42,115 nt of DNA from Pseudomonadota bacterium (GCA_020161475.1 JAIUNQ010000009.1:1-42115), one strand, 5' to 3'; numbered from the stretch's first letter, positions 8,259 to 17,515 are shown. The notes: generated by a model not told the origin, from the sequence alone. A program made the numbers and translations.

Positions 8259-9683
8259 TCAAGCGGCCTTGGCGCGCGGGGCAGCGCGTTCCTTGGCCGT
8301 CACCGGCAAGCCGCCATCGGGGCGCAGGGTGAGGCGGCACACCGGCTCGGCGAGGTAGCCCGCGCGCGGGCGCACGGCGAAACGCTGCACCAGCGTGGCA
8401 AGACAGAGTGTGGCCTCCGCGAGGCCGAAGTTCATGCCGGGGCAGATGCGCGGCCCGAGCGCGAAGGGGAAATACACCAGCGGATTGATCCGCGCGCCGT
8501 TCATGAAGCGCTCCGGCATGAAATGCATGGGGTTCTCCCAGCAATCATAGTTGCGATGCATCAGCCACGGCGCGATCATGATGAGATCGCCTTTTTTGAC
8601 CGGAATATCGCCGATCTGGTCGGCCTCGCGCGCCTGACGCGGCAGCAGCGGCACAGGGGGGTAAAGGCGCAGCGTCTCCTGCACCACGGCATCCGCCCAA
8701 TGCAGGTTCGGCACATCGGCGAGCGTCGGCGCGCGATCCCCGCAGACAGCGCGGATTTCATCGAGCATCGCCTGCTCCACCCAGGGCGCATGGGCCAGGC
8801 AATAGAACGCCCATGTCAGCGTGGTGGCGGTGGTCTCGTGCCCGGCCATGAAGATGGTCGCGGCCTCGTTGCGGAGCGCCGTGACATCCAGCCCCAAGCC
8901 GGGGCTGCGCTCGGCGCGCTTGACCAGCAGGGCCACCATCGAGCCCTCATCGCCCTCGCCCGCGAGGTGATCGTTGATGACCTTCTCCACCACGGAATGC
9001 ACCATGGTGACGAGGCGCTTCTTGCCCGGCCCGTGGAGGATCGGCCAGCCCTCATCCCAGCCGAGGAAATAGCCCAGATTGAAGTTATCGACCGCGTGCT
9101 GATACTTCGTGAAGCCCTCGATCACCTGATTGGCGGCGCTGGAGCCGAGGTTTCGCCCGAACACGGTCTGCGCGATGATCTCGGCGGTCAGCTCGGCCAT
9201 GGCAGCGGTCAGCTCGAATTCCGCGCCGTCTTTCGCGGCCCAGCCATCGGCGAAATTGGCCGTCACCTGTTCCATGGTCGCGCCAAAGCTCGGCACGCGG
9301 GTCTTGTGGACGATATCGGCCACCAGCGGGCGGCGACGCTTCCATGTCTCGCCCTCGGAGATGAACAGGCCATCGCCGAGCAACACCTCCAGCGCGCGCC
9401 GCATCTGGGGCGATTTGCGCTCGAAGTTGGAATTCCTCGTCACGAAGACATATTTGATCCACTCCGGCGCATTCACGAAGATCACCTGCCGCCCGAGAAT
9501 GCGGTGGGTGTCGATACCGTTGCGGTAGCTCCCCTCAACCCATGTATCGAGCAGGCTGTGGCGAGACCCCATCAGGATCTCGATGAGGTTCGGCATCTGC
9601 GTGCGCGGCTTGGGGTGCGGGGCGATGAAATAATCTGCGCCGCGTTCCTCGACGGTGGGGGAGGGGGTGTAAAGGTTGAACAT
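8259..9683 (-). CDS. Cytochrome P450
   Basis: This 474-residue protein carries all class-defining motifs: the I-helix oxygen-binding AGHETTATT, the K-helix ETLR, the PERF box, and the heme-binding FALGPRICPG with the thiolate cysteine at 414. No signal peptide or membrane anchor is visible, so it is expected in the cytoplasm and would need separate ferredoxin/reductase partners, which are not in the window. General architecture is closer to fatty-acid or terpene hydroxylating P450s than to small-molecule tailoring types, but that is an impression. ATG 9683 is preceded by AGGA. It heads the operon with two LpxL-like acyltransferases, which suggests hydroxylation of an acyl chain or of the acylated lipid. 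Confidence 0.95.
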   Translation of the reverse strand: MFNLYTPSPTVEERGADYFIAPHPKPRTQMPNLIEILMGSRHSLLDTWVEGSYRNGIDTHRILGRQVIFVNAPEWIKYVFVTRNSNFERKSPQMRRALEVLLGDGLFISEGETWKRRRPLVADIVHKTRVPSFGATMEQVTANFADGWAAKDGAEFELTAAMAELTAEIIAQTVFGRNLGSSAANQVIEGFTKYQHAVDNFNLGYFLGWDEGWPILHGPGKKRLVTMVHSVVEKVINDHLAGEGDEGSMVALLVKRAERSPGLGLDVTALRNEAATIFMAGHETTATTLTWAFYCLAHAPWVEQAMLDEIRAVCGDRAPTLADVPNLHWADAVVQETLRLYPPVPLLPRQAREADQIGDIPVKKGDLIMIAPWLMHRNYDCWENPMHFMPERFMNGARINPLVYFPFALGPRICPGMNFGLAEATLCLATLVQRFAVRPRAGYLAEPVCRLTLRPDGGLPVTAKERAAPRAKAA

Positions 9684-9735
9684 GGGGTCCTGACCTTGTC
9701 ACTGGCGTCGCGGGGAAACCCAGCGGCAGCGCATG

Positions 9736-9758
9736 AGAAAACGCCCGGTGGCAGGGCG
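9736..9758 (-). terminator. Possible rho-independent terminator after the WecG-type gene
   Basis: Read on the minus strand, CGCCC (9758-9754) and GGGCG (9746-9742) form a five-base GC stem with a seven-base loop followed by TTTTCTC. It lies about 80 bases after the GT26 stop and before the P450 start. The stem is short, so the call is weak. A separate 14-base inverted repeat, GTCAAG-TC-CTTGAC, lies at 9799-9812. Confidence 0.35.
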
Positions 9759-9836
9759 CGCAATGCCGGGGAGTTGTCTCCCTCGCATGGGCGGCAAGGT
9801 CAAGTCCTTGACACCTGACAACCGCACCGAACGGGG

Positions 9837-10616
9837 TCAGCGCCCCAATTTCTGTTTGAAAACCCTGAGCAGGAAGGCGGGGTTGCCCAGCACATAGCGC
9901 CGCCAGAGACGGCCCGGCTCCAGTGCCAGCCGCCACACCCATTCCAGCCGGGCCGCGCGCACCCATTCCGGTGCGCGGATGGCCTCGCCGGCCAGAAAAT
10001 CGAACAATGCGCCCACGCCGAAGGCGATATGGGCATGCGCCCCGTTGATGCAGCGCGCGATCCACTTCTCTTGTGCGGGATTGCCCATGGCCACCAGCAG
10101 AACATCCACCGGCTCTGCCGCAAGGTGTGCCAGAAGCGCCGACTCGCTCTGGGGATCAAGAAACCCATGCGAGAGCGCCTCAACCGAGTGCTGAGGGGCA
10201 AGCGAGCGCAATTTTTCGGCAGCCTTCTGTGCGACACCGGGCCGCGCCCCCACCAGCCCCACGCGCAGCGGTGTCGCGCTGGCGCGCAGCAGCGCGGGGA
10301 TGAAATCGGTGCCGTTGAGGTTGGCCGGGAACTTCGTCCCGTAGAGCAGCTTCGCCCCGATATCGACGCCGATGCCGTCGGGCAGGATCAGGAATTGCGG
10401 CAACACAGCCGCAAAGGCCGCATCACGCGCGGCCTCATTGACGAAATGCGCATTGGCAAAGCCGACCTTGACATGCGCCTTCGTCGCCATGACCTGCCCC
10501 AGAAAGCGCAAGGCTTCCTCGTGCGTCGGGCCGGAGATCTGCACCGGGCCGATCAGCATGCAGGGGGCAGGAGGGGAGAGGGGAAGTATCGGCAAGTCGC
10601 TGGTGCTCACGCGCAT
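9837..10616 (-). CDS. WecG/TagA/CpsF-family glycosyltransferase (GT26)
   Basis: This protein is about 259 residues from ATG 10616. Family hallmarks are FANAHFVNEAARD, the acceptor-site block LPDGIGVDIGAKLLYG, LNGTDF, and AMGNPAQEKWIA, ending with GALFDFLAGEAIRAPEWVRAARLEWVWRL split over the usual C-terminal helix. GT26 enzymes transfer a sugar (ManNAc, ManNAcA, glucose or others) to undecaprenyl-diphosphate-linked sugars at the inner face of the membrane. In-frame starts at 10694 and 10646 exist; 10616 is preferred because a GAG-rich site precedes it and the conserved part begins soon after. The gene is divergent from manC, with about 260 bases between the starts that must hold both promoters; I could not pick out a convincing -35/-10 pair there. 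Confidence 0.9.
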   Translation of the reverse strand: MRVSTSDLPILPLSPPAPCMLIGPVQISGPTHEEALRFLGQVMATKAHVKVGFANAHFVNEAARDAAFAAVLPQFLILPDGIGVDIGAKLLYGTKFPANLNGTDFIPALLRASATPLRVGLVGARPGVAQKAAEKLRSLAPQHSVEALSHGFLDPQSESALLAHLAAEPVDVLLVAMGNPAQEKWIARCINGAHAHIAFGVGALFDFLAGEAIRAPEWVRAARLEWVWRLALEPGRLWRRYVLGNPAFLLRVFKQKLGR

Positions 10617-10876
10617 CTCCCGCTCGGTTTGACAATGTAATGACATCTGCGCCGCGTAACCCGAGACGGGCAAAGTCGTACGGACCACGTTCATCTCAGC
10701 AATGGGTAAATATCCTTTTGATGCATCACCCGACAGGATGCGGTAAGGCGAGGCAAGATGAGCGAATGCTCACCAAGCATTTCCTGCGAAGACCATGGTT
10801 GTTCGGGTGCCCTGCAAGCTTGCCTAGAAGACAACCCTCGGACTATGTCAGGGGCAGAACGCTCAGAAGAGGAATC

Positions 10877-12310
10877 ATGTTGATGTTTGACGAGGCCAAG
10901 GAAGCGCGGATCAGGCCCGTGATCTTGTGTGGCGGGTCCGGTACCAGGCTTTGGCCCGCCTCGCGCGAGAGCATGCCCAAGCAGTTCGCCGTGATTTTCG
11001 GTGATCGCTCGACCTTTCAGGAAACCCTGATCCGTGTCTCGGATCCTGCGATTTTCGCCCGGCCCGTGGTGGTGACCAACAAGGCGCATCGTTTTCTGGC
11101 GGAAAAGCAGATGAAGGATATCGGCATTGAAGCCGATGTCATACTCGAGCCCGTGGCCAGAGACTCAGGGCCCGCCATCCTCGCGGCCAGCCTTTTTCTG
11201 GAGGAGCGCACCCCCGGTGCCCTCGCCATTGTTCTGGCCGCTGACCATCTCGTGCGGGATGTCGAGGGCTTTCGCACCTGCGTGAAGCAGGGTGTGAAGG
11301 CCGCGCAGGCAGGACGCATCGTGACCTTCGGCATCCAGCCGACCCAGCCAGCCACCGGCTATGGTTACATCGAGGCCGGCGCGGCGGTGGAAGGTTCCGC
11401 TCAGGAAGTTCGCCGCTTCGTGGAAAAGCCCGATGCGGCAACCGCGATGGAGTATCTCAACAAGGGATACCTCTGGAATTCGGGCAACTTCCTCTTCGCC
11501 CCTGCCACGGTCATTGCCCATTATCAGGCGGCCGATGCGGCGAGCGTCGATCTCGTCCGGCAGGCGATCGCGAAGGCGGATGTCGATCTCGATGCGCTGG
11601 AACTCCAGCAAGAAGCCTTCGAAGCCGCCCGCAAGATCTCCTTCGATTACGCGGTGATGGAAAAGACCCAGTCTGCCGCCGTGGTTCCCGGCGCGTTCGG
11701 CTGGTCCGATATCGGTGGTTGGGACGCCCTCTGGGACATGTCGGACAAGGACGAGAACGGCAATGCGCTGCAAGGGCGCGTGACGGTGCTCGACAGCGCC
11801 AACAACTATGTCTCCAGCGAGGACCGTCTGGTTACCCTGCTGGGCGTGGAAGACATGGTCGTTGTCTCCACCCATGACGCGGTGCTCGTTGCCTCGCGCG
11901 AGAGTGCGCCCAAGGTGAAGAATCTGGTCGAGAAGATGCGCGCGAGCGACATCCCCGAAGCCAATACCGCCAGTCGCATGTATCGTCCCTGGGGCTGGTA
12001 TCAGACCCTCGAGATGCAGGGTCGTTTTCAGGTCAAGCGCATCGTCGTTTACCCCGGCGGGCGTCTTTCGCTCCAGAAGCATTTCCACCGCGCCGAGCAT
12101 TGGGTTGTCGTGCGCGGCACCGCCCGCGTCACCGTGGGCGATATCGTCAAGGAAATGACCGAGAACCAGTCGGCCTATATCCCGCTGGGGGCGGTGCATC
12201 GTCTGGAAAATCCGGGCAAGATCGATGTCGAGATCATCGAGGTCCAGACCGGGGCTTACCTCGGCGAGGATGACATCGTGCGCATCGAGGACGTGTACAA
12301 CCGGACCTGA
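10877..12310 (+). CDS. manC: Mannose-1-phosphate guanylyltransferase / mannose-6-phosphate isomerase (bifunctional, type II)
   Basis: This 477-residue enzyme has two domains. The N-terminal nucleotidyltransferase has GGSGTRLWPASRESMPKQF at about 19-37 (19 residues) and RFVEKPDAATAMEYL further on. The C-terminal cupin has PGGRLSLQKHFHRAEHW near residue 400 with the metal-binding histidines. It makes GDP-mannose from mannose-1-phosphate and GTP, and the cupin may isomerise fructose-6-P to mannose-6-P as in AlgA/XanB. Length matches the bifunctional class. ATG 10877 follows AGAGGA at about five bases; open sequence back to 10640 has no similarity. GDP-mannose is the substrate of Gmd, encoded at 33058-34041, so this gene feeds the GDP-D-rhamnose route. 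Confidence 0.95.
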   Translation: MLMFDEAKEARIRPVILCGGSGTRLWPASRESMPKQFAVIFGDRSTFQETLIRVSDPAIFARPVVVTNKAHRFLAEKQMKDIGIEADVILEPVARDSGPAILAASLFLEERTPGALAIVLAADHLVRDVEGFRTCVKQGVKAAQAGRIVTFGIQPTQPATGYGYIEAGAAVEGSAQEVRRFVEKPDAATAMEYLNKGYLWNSGNFLFAPATVIAHYQAADAASVDLVRQAIAKADVDLDALELQQEAFEAARKISFDYAVMEKTQSAAVVPGAFGWSDIGGWDALWDMSDKDENGNALQGRVTVLDSANNYVSSEDRLVTLLGVEDMVVVSTHDAVLVASRESAPKVKNLVEKMRASDIPEANTASRMYRPWGWYQTLEMQGRFQVKRIVVYPGGRLSLQKHFHRAEHWVVVRGTARVTVGDIVKEMTENQSAYIPLGAVHRLENPGKIDVEIIEVQTGAYLGEDDIVRIEDVYNRT

Positions 12311-12343
12311 CCGCAGGGCGCCCGATCAACGCTCTCCGCCGCG

Positions 12344-12364
12344 CCGCTGGTGCAGCACCGGCGG
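12344..12364. terminator. GC-rich hairpin between convergent manC and GT4 genes
   Basis: CCGCTGGTG and CACCGGCGG pair over nine bases (one G-U wobble) with a three-base loop CAG. It lies in the 63-base gap between the manC stop and the end of the convergent glycosyltransferase gene. No T-run follows on either strand, so it may only be a transcript-end stabiliser. Confidence 0.35.
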
Positions 12365-12373
12365 CGAGCGGGG

Positions 12374-13663
12374 CTAGAGCGTTTCAAGAAAACCGCTGGC
12401 GCGCCGCATATGGTCCGTCCAGCGGTTGGGAACAAACGAGGCCACGCGCATCCTCTCGCGCGCGGCCTCCTCGCTGGACAGCAGCGTATTGACGGCATCG
12501 ATCCACGGCCCGGCTTGCGTGGGGCTGAGGTATCGGCCAAAGGCACCGGCCGCCTCCCGATGCGCCGGAATATCGGACAGAACCGCAGGCACGCCCATGG
12601 CCAGCCCTTCCACGGGGGGCAAGCCGAATCCTTCTGCGAAGGAGGGCATCAAGGTTGCACGCGCGCCGGCCATGAGATCCGCGAGGGCCGGGCTCGCCAG
12701 CCCCTCTGCAAAAACGACGCGTCGTTTCAGGGCGGGCTCGCTGCGCAAGGGCGCCAGAATCTCATCGGCCCGGAACCCCGCCCCGCCCGCCATCACAAGA
12801 TAGGGCGCGTTTTCGCCATGCTGGCGCAGGATCTGCCGCCAGACCTCCAGAAGCAGCGCATGGTTCTTGCGCGGCTCGACCGCGCCGCACATCACGAAAT
12901 AGGGCTGATCCAGCGGGAGAGGCTGGCCAGCGCGGGCGGCATGGAACACATCGTCAATCGGCAGGGGATTGGCAAAAACCGGCAGCGCGCCTTTGCCGCG
13001 CTGGGTCAGCAGGGCGTTGATGGAAACCCCGGCGGCTGCGGTCGGGGTGATCAGGGCATGGGCGTGCCGGGCGACGGCGGCCAGAATTTTCTCATAGCTG
13101 CGCACCGCGGCCGGGGCCACCATCTGCGGAATTTCCAGCGGAATCGCGTCATGCACGAAGAAAACCGGGGCGATATCCGGCCGCGCCTTGCGCCAGTTGA
13201 AGGTGCCGGGCACCGTCAATCCGAAGTGCCCCACATCGAGATAAATGGCGTTTTGCGGCATGCGGGAAACGGGGCGCCCGAACTGAAGTCCATCGGCCAG
13301 CAGGACGTGCCGGATGCGCCGCCAGCCCTCCATATCGGGGATGTAGCGACGCGGTCTGGGCATGGGGAGCGGCGTTTCCGGCGCATTCAGGCGCGCGAGA
13401 AACGCGTGAAAAGCAGGGTCTTGCGTCGTCGGAAGTTCCTCGCGCCAGAGGGATCGCAGGCGCTGGAGGCCGGGGATGATGGTATCCCGGCTGAAGCAGC
13501 GCATGCCGATCAGGGTGGGCATGACGCCCACGACATCCTCAGGCCAGTGGTCAAGAAGATAGCTCAAATAGCCGAAGTCGATCCGGTCGATGCCGCGCGG
13601 CGTGGACTGGATCGCGCCCATCACGAGGCGGAAGAGATTGTAGGCAATGGGGCGGCGAGCCAT
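12374..13663 (-). CDS. Glycosyltransferase family 4 (GT-B)
   Basis: This 429-residue retaining-type glycosyltransferase has the family 4 donor-site segment MPSFAEGFGLPPVEGLAMG (E-x7-E pattern) and the linker PYFVMCGAVEPRKNHALLL. The N-terminal half carries STPRGIDRIDFGYL and VFFVHDAIPLEIP, two elements that recur in the GT4 at 30659-31963 and in both GT4 modules of the giant protein. It therefore belongs to one local paralogue family. No membrane segment is apparent. The start at ATG 13663 is backed by GAGG four bases upstream; an extension to 13711 is basic and unlike the family. It follows the UDP-glucuronate 4-epimerase gene by 84 bases on the same strand. Donor and acceptor are unknown. 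Confidence 0.9.
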   Translation of the reverse strand: MARRPIAYNLFRLVMGAIQSTPRGIDRIDFGYLSYLLDHWPEDVVGVMPTLIGMRCFSRDTIIPGLQRLRSLWREELPTTQDPAFHAFLARLNAPETPLPMPRPRRYIPDMEGWRRIRHVLLADGLQFGRPVSRMPQNAIYLDVGHFGLTVPGTFNWRKARPDIAPVFFVHDAIPLEIPQMVAPAAVRSYEKILAAVARHAHALITPTAAAGVSINALLTQRGKGALPVFANPLPIDDVFHAARAGQPLPLDQPYFVMCGAVEPRKNHALLLEVWRQILRQHGENAPYLVMAGGAGFRADEILAPLRSEPALKRRVVFAEGLASPALADLMAGARATLMPSFAEGFGLPPVEGLAMGVPAVLSDIPAHREAAGAFGRYLSPTQAGPWIDAVNTLLSSEEAARERMRVASFVPNRWTDHMRRASGFLETL

Positions 13664-13747
13664 AAAACCTCGTGTGCAACGCTGGCGCGCCGGGCGCGCT
13701 GTCGGCCTCAACCAGCATGCCAGTATCAGCCGGAAACAAAAGGGTGG

Positions 13748-14767
13748 CTATCCGTTGAAGGTGCGCCGATACCAGTCGACGAAGGCGCTCAGGCCACTCT
13801 TCACATCGGTCCTGGGGCGGCGGCCTGTCAGATGGTCCAGCAGGGTGGCATCGGCGAAGGTCTGCACCATATCGCCGGGCGGTAGGGGCTTGAAGACCTT
13901 CCGGGCTTCCTGACCCAGCGCCTCCTCCAGGGCACCAATGAAGTCTGTCAGTTTGACCGGCGCGCCCGCGCCGATGTTGACGAGGCGATAGGGCGCTGCG
14001 GGGGAAAGCGTATCGGAGGGGTGCGGCACCAGCCCCGACCGCTGCGCAACGCCCGGCGGCGGGCAGGCTGCCAGATCCAGAATCGAGGTGACGAGGTCGT
14101 CGATGAAGGTGAAATCGCGCCAGCAATCGCCATTGTTGTAAACGGTGATCGGCTCTCCCTTCAGGATCGCCTTGGTGAAAAGATAATACGCCATATCCGG
14201 GCGGCCCCACGGCCCATACACCGTGAAAAACCGGAAAGCCGTGGTCGGCGTGCCGTAAAGATGGGCGTAGGAATGCGCCATCAGCTCCATCGCGCCCTTG
14301 GAGGCGGCGTAAATGGTGACCGGGTGAACCGCGTTATCCGTCTCATGGAACGGATAATGCGTATTGGCCCCATAAGCGGAGGAGGTGGAGGCCAGCAGCA
14401 GATGCTGCACGCCGCCGCAGGCGCGCACCGCCTCCAGAATGTTGAACGAGCCGATGATGTTGGACTGGATATAATCGCGCGGGGCTTCGAGTGAATGACG
14501 CACGCCGGCCTGCGCCGCCAGATGCACCACCACGTCCGGCTTGAACGCCGAGAACAGGGTGCTCAGGCGTTCCATATCCTCCAGCGGGAGGGTTTGGGCG
14601 TCATAGCGCGAGAACTCCGCCAGAACCGCGCGGCGACGCTCTTTCAGCGTCACATCGTAATAGCTGTTGAGGTTGTCGATCCCCAGAACCTCATGCCCGG
14701 CTTCCAGCAGACGCCTTGCGACATGAAAGCCGATGAAACCGGCATCTCCTGTGATCAGATAGCGCAT
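13748..14767 (-). CDS. UDP-glucuronate 4-epimerase-like NAD-dependent epimerase
   Basis: This 339-residue extended SDR has the nucleotide-binding GDAGFIG (7-13), the catalytic YAASK (Tyr153, Lys157) with preceding STSSAYG, and two features common in CapI/LpsL-type UDP-glucuronate 4-epimerases: DNLNSYYDVTLKERR near residue 31 and RFFTVYGPWGRPDMA. It would convert UDP-GlcA made by the dehydrogenase at 1883-3187 to UDP-GalA. UDP-glucose/galactose 4-epimerase or a dTDP-glucose dehydratase is less likely from these motifs. The gene probably heads a short operon with the GT4 gene downstream. A rho-independent terminator of the preceding GGDEF-EAL gene lies about 90 bases ahead of its start, so it should have its own promoter. 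Confidence 0.88.
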   Translation of the reverse strand: MRYLITGDAGFIGFHVARRLLEAGHEVLGIDNLNSYYDVTLKERRRAVLAEFSRYDAQTLPLEDMERLSTLFSAFKPDVVVHLAAQAGVRHSLEAPRDYIQSNIIGSFNILEAVRACGGVQHLLLASTSSAYGANTHYPFHETDNAVHPVTIYAASKGAMELMAHSYAHLYGTPTTAFRFFTVYGPWGRPDMAYYLFTKAILKGEPITVYNNGDCWRDFTFIDDLVTSILDLAACPPPGVAQRSGLVPHPSDTLSPAAPYRLVNIGAGAPVKLTDFIGALEEALGQEARKVFKPLPPGDMVQTFADATLLDHLTGRRPRTDVKSGLSAFVDWYRRTFNG

Positions 14768-14849
14768 GGTCTGCTCCCGTTCCGGCGCATGGGCGCCCGC
14801 GCCCTTCTAGAGCATCTCGGGTAGTGCCGCCTAGCCGTGCAGACGCACC

Positions 14850-14883
14850 TTAAAAGACAAAGGCGCTGCCGGGGCAGCGCCTT
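14850..14883 (-). terminator. Rho-independent terminator of the GGDEF-EAL gene
   Basis: On the minus strand the 11-base arms AAGGCGCTGCC and GGCAGCGCCTT form a nearly loopless perfect hairpin (14883-14860) that is followed by TGTCTTTT. It begins 10 bases after the GGDEF-EAL stop codon. Stem strength, T-rich tail and position all fit an intrinsic terminator. Confidence 0.8.
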
Positions 14884-14892
14884 GCGGATAGA

Positions 14893-17259
14893 TCAGCGGG
14901 CCGCGCGGCGCGGGGCGGGGGCGGGTTCTTCCTCCGGCACTACGCGCAGAACCTCGCGCGCAAGGCAGGGGGCGAGATCCGCTTCCGGGAGCGGCTTGGA
15001 GTAATAGTAGCCCTGCAGGTAATCGCAGGCGATGCCCTGAAGGAAGGCGACTTCCTCGGCGGTTTCCACGCGCTCGGCCGTGAGCTTGAAGCCGAGGTTG
15101 CGCGCCAGCGCGCCCATCGAGCTGAGGATATGGCGGGCCCCCGCATCGCGGTTGATGGCGGCCACGAACGAGCCGTCGATCTTGATCTTGTCGAAGGGGA
15201 AGCGCCACAGATAGCTGAGCGAGGAATAGCCCGTGCCGAAATCATCGAGCGCGATCTGCACGCCGATGGCCTTGAGCTCGTTAAGGGTCTCGATCACCGT
15301 TTCGGGCTGCTCGATCAGGATGCTTTCGGTGAGTTCCAGTTCCAGCTGATGCGGGGCAAGGCCGGAGCGCTCGAGCGCCTTTTTCACGTCGCTCGCGACC
15401 CGGTTGGTGGCGAACTGGCGCGAGGAAAGGTTGACCGACACCGTGTAATGGCGCGGCCATGTGGCGGCGACGCGGCAGGCCTCGTTGAGCACGAAGAGGC
15501 CGATTTCCCCGATCATGCCCTTCTTTTCCGCCAGCGGGATGAAGCGCAGTGGCGGAATCATGCCCTTGGTGGGGTGGCGCCAACGCACCAGCGCTTCAAA
15601 GCCCGCGATCTTTTCCGAATCCGTGGTCACGATGGGCTGGAAATGCAGTTCCATCTCGTTGCGGCTCACCGCATTGGCAAGATCCGCCTCCAACTCACGC
15701 AGCTCGCGCTCGGCCGAATCCATGTCGGGCGTGAAGAAGCGATAGGTGCCGCGCCCGCCCTGCTTGGCGGCATAGAGCGCCAGATCCGCCTGATGGTGCA
15801 GCATTTCCGCCGTGCCCGCGCCATCGCTGGCCAGACCGATGCCGATCGAGGTGCCGACGCGCGCCAACTTGTCCTCGATGTGGAACGGGGTGCAGATCGA
15901 CTCGATGATCGACTCCGCCAGCGCCCCCAGGCGCTCATGCGAGCAATCCCCTTCAATCAGCACGCAGAACTCATCGCCACCCAGACGCGCCAGCAGGCAA
16001 CCCGAGGGCAGCAGCGCTTCAAGACGCTTGACCACCTCGATCAGCAGCGCATCGCCCGCCTGATGGCCCATGGTGTCATTGACAGCCTTGAAGCGGTCGA
16101 GGTCCATATAGAACAGCGCGAAGGGGGTGTCGTTGAACTCATACGAGATGATCGCCTCGGTGAGTTCCTCGTTGAAGCGCGCGCGGTTGAGGGCGCCGGT
16201 GAGGCTGTCGTGGTGCGCAAGGTACGCCACGCGGCCCGCCGCGATCTTGGATTCGGTGATGTCCGAGCAAACGCCGTGGAAGCCGGCGAAATGGCCCGCA
16301 TCATCGTAAATCGGCTCGCCCGTCACCTTCCACCAGAAGGTTTCGCCGTTGCGATCAAGGCGAATCTCGACATCGCGGAAGGGAACTTCGCCCTTGAACG
16401 AGAGGAAAATTTCAAGGAACGGGGTCGAGCGGCCCGAAATCATGCGCAGCAGCGCGAGGGCAGAGGAGCCGTCGAGGCGCTCGGGCGGAAGGCCCGTGAC
16501 CTCGGCAAAACGCGACGAGACGCGCAGGAAGCGCCCCTTGGAATTCACCTGCCACAGCCAGTCGGAGGCGTTTTCCTCGAAGCTCTTGAGGAGCATCGAG
16601 ACGACCTGCTTCTGCTCCACCGCCTCATATTCGGCGGTGAGGTTCGCTACGAAGATACGCGCATGCGAGAGCGGGGCGGCCAGAATGACCGGCAGATACA
16701 CCAGCAGCATGAAGGCGAGCGTCCACTCGGTGAGGCCGGGGAACTGAAGCAGCGAAACGAGAGCCCCCGCCACGATGGGCGAGACGAACGCAATGGCCAC
16801 CTGCGGCAGCGGGGACATGGCAAAACCGCCGGCCCCGATAATGCCCGCGATCAGCGAGGTGACGATATGCTGGTGCGACGCCGTGCCGACCATGGAGGTG
16901 AGAAAGGGCAGCAGGCCCCACAGGATGCCGAGCGTGAAGGCATTGCCGACGGCGCGCTTGAGCGCACGTCGGGAGATGCGGCGTGCCGGCGGCAGATGGC
17001 GGCGCGACAGATAGGCGCGATAGGCCGACATCACGACCAGCCCGACAGCAAGGCACCATGCCGGAATCAGAAGATTGCCGGAGTCTCTCCAGAGAATATA
17101 TCCCGCAGACAACGCGCAGATCAGGCTGCCGACCGTCATGATGGGCGTCAGGCGCACGATCGAGGCAAGCTGATCGGCGCGCATACGCTCCTTCATTTCA
17201 GGACGGTGCTGGTCCAAACCGACCTGCTTGTCCAAGTACGCCGAAATCGCCGCGAACAC
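14893..17259 (-). CDS. Membrane PAS-GGDEF-EAL cyclic-di-GMP signalling protein
   Basis: About 788 residues from GTG 17259. The order is: a membrane region with several hydrophobic helices over roughly the first 200 residues, a PAS domain (about 215-335, WLWQVNSKGRFLRVSSRF to GVCSDITES), a GGDEF domain with intact GGDEF at 427-431, and an EAL domain with EAL at 555-557. The EAL part keeps SVNLSSRQF, ELELTESILI, DDFGTGYSS and KIKIDGSF. An inhibitory RxxD site is not seen at the usual place before GGDEF. Both diguanylate cyclase and phosphodiesterase functions are plausible, with net activity unknown. An ATG at 17340 or TTG at 17361 would lengthen it, but GTG 17259 has GGGGTGG just upstream and better sequence character. 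It is divergent from the histidine kinase gene. Confidence 0.92.
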   Translation of the reverse strand: MFAAISAYLDKQVGLDQHRPEMKERMRADQLASIVRLTPIMTVGSLICALSAGYILWRDSGNLLIPAWCLAVGLVVMSAYRAYLSRRHLPPARRISRRALKRAVGNAFTLGILWGLLPFLTSMVGTASHQHIVTSLIAGIIGAGGFAMSPLPQVAIAFVSPIVAGALVSLLQFPGLTEWTLAFMLLVYLPVILAAPLSHARIFVANLTAEYEAVEQKQVVSMLLKSFEENASDWLWQVNSKGRFLRVSSRFAEVTGLPPERLDGSSALALLRMISGRSTPFLEIFLSFKGEVPFRDVEIRLDRNGETFWWKVTGEPIYDDAGHFAGFHGVCSDITESKIAAGRVAYLAHHDSLTGALNRARFNEELTEAIISYEFNDTPFALFYMDLDRFKAVNDTMGHQAGDALLIEVVKRLEALLPSGCLLARLGGDEFCVLIEGDCSHERLGALAESIIESICTPFHIEDKLARVGTSIGIGLASDGAGTAEMLHHQADLALYAAKQGGRGTYRFFTPDMDSAERELRELEADLANAVSRNEMELHFQPIVTTDSEKIAGFEALVRWRHPTKGMIPPLRFIPLAEKKGMIGEIGLFVLNEACRVAATWPRHYTVSVNLSSRQFATNRVASDVKKALERSGLAPHQLELELTESILIEQPETVIETLNELKAIGVQIALDDFGTGYSSLSYLWRFPFDKIKIDGSFVAAINRDAGARHILSSMGALARNLGFKLTAERVETAEEVAFLQGIACDYLQGYYYSKPLPEADLAPCLAREVLRVVPEEEPAPAPRRAAR

Positions 17260-17472
17260 GTTCCACCCCAGGCTTCTGCGCGAGATAATCAAGCGTATAT
17301 CGTGGCGGCGCAGGGTGAACGAATGCCTACCACAGCACATAGAGCGCCCGGAAAATTCCAACAGGTTTAATGGGCTGTTGCGCCTGCACGATCAAGTTGA
17401 ACCCCCTTGTCGATGAATTTTGTCCTAAAATCCGGGAGATGATCCTGAGATCGGCTTTACGGACGGTAATCC

Positions 17473-17515
17473 AAAATTGTGAAATTGCACGCTAGGGTTG
17501 CGGTTAAAATTGTGA
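17473..17515. promoter_or_regulatory. Pair of direct repeats AAAATTGTGA between divergent signalling genes
   Basis: AAAATTGTGA occurs at 17473-17482 and again at 17506-17515, 33 bases apart start to start (about three helical turns). The second copy ends nine bases before the histidine kinase start. The spacing fits a dimeric or cooperative regulator, and the interval is AT-richer than its surroundings. No regulator is identified. The 265-base intergenic region holds no gene. Confidence 0.35.

Noticed and set aside
7884-9818. 644-codon open frame on the plus strand
   Set aside because: It is antisense to the P450 and acyltransferase operon, and its Arg/His/Gly-rich composition is typical of a shadow frame.
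15130-17370. 746-codon open frame on the plus strand
   Set aside because: It is antisense to the GGDEF-EAL gene, whose domains are unmistakable. The translated product is rich in Arg, Gln, His and Gly and has no domain. High GC content lowers the stop-codon rate in this frame.
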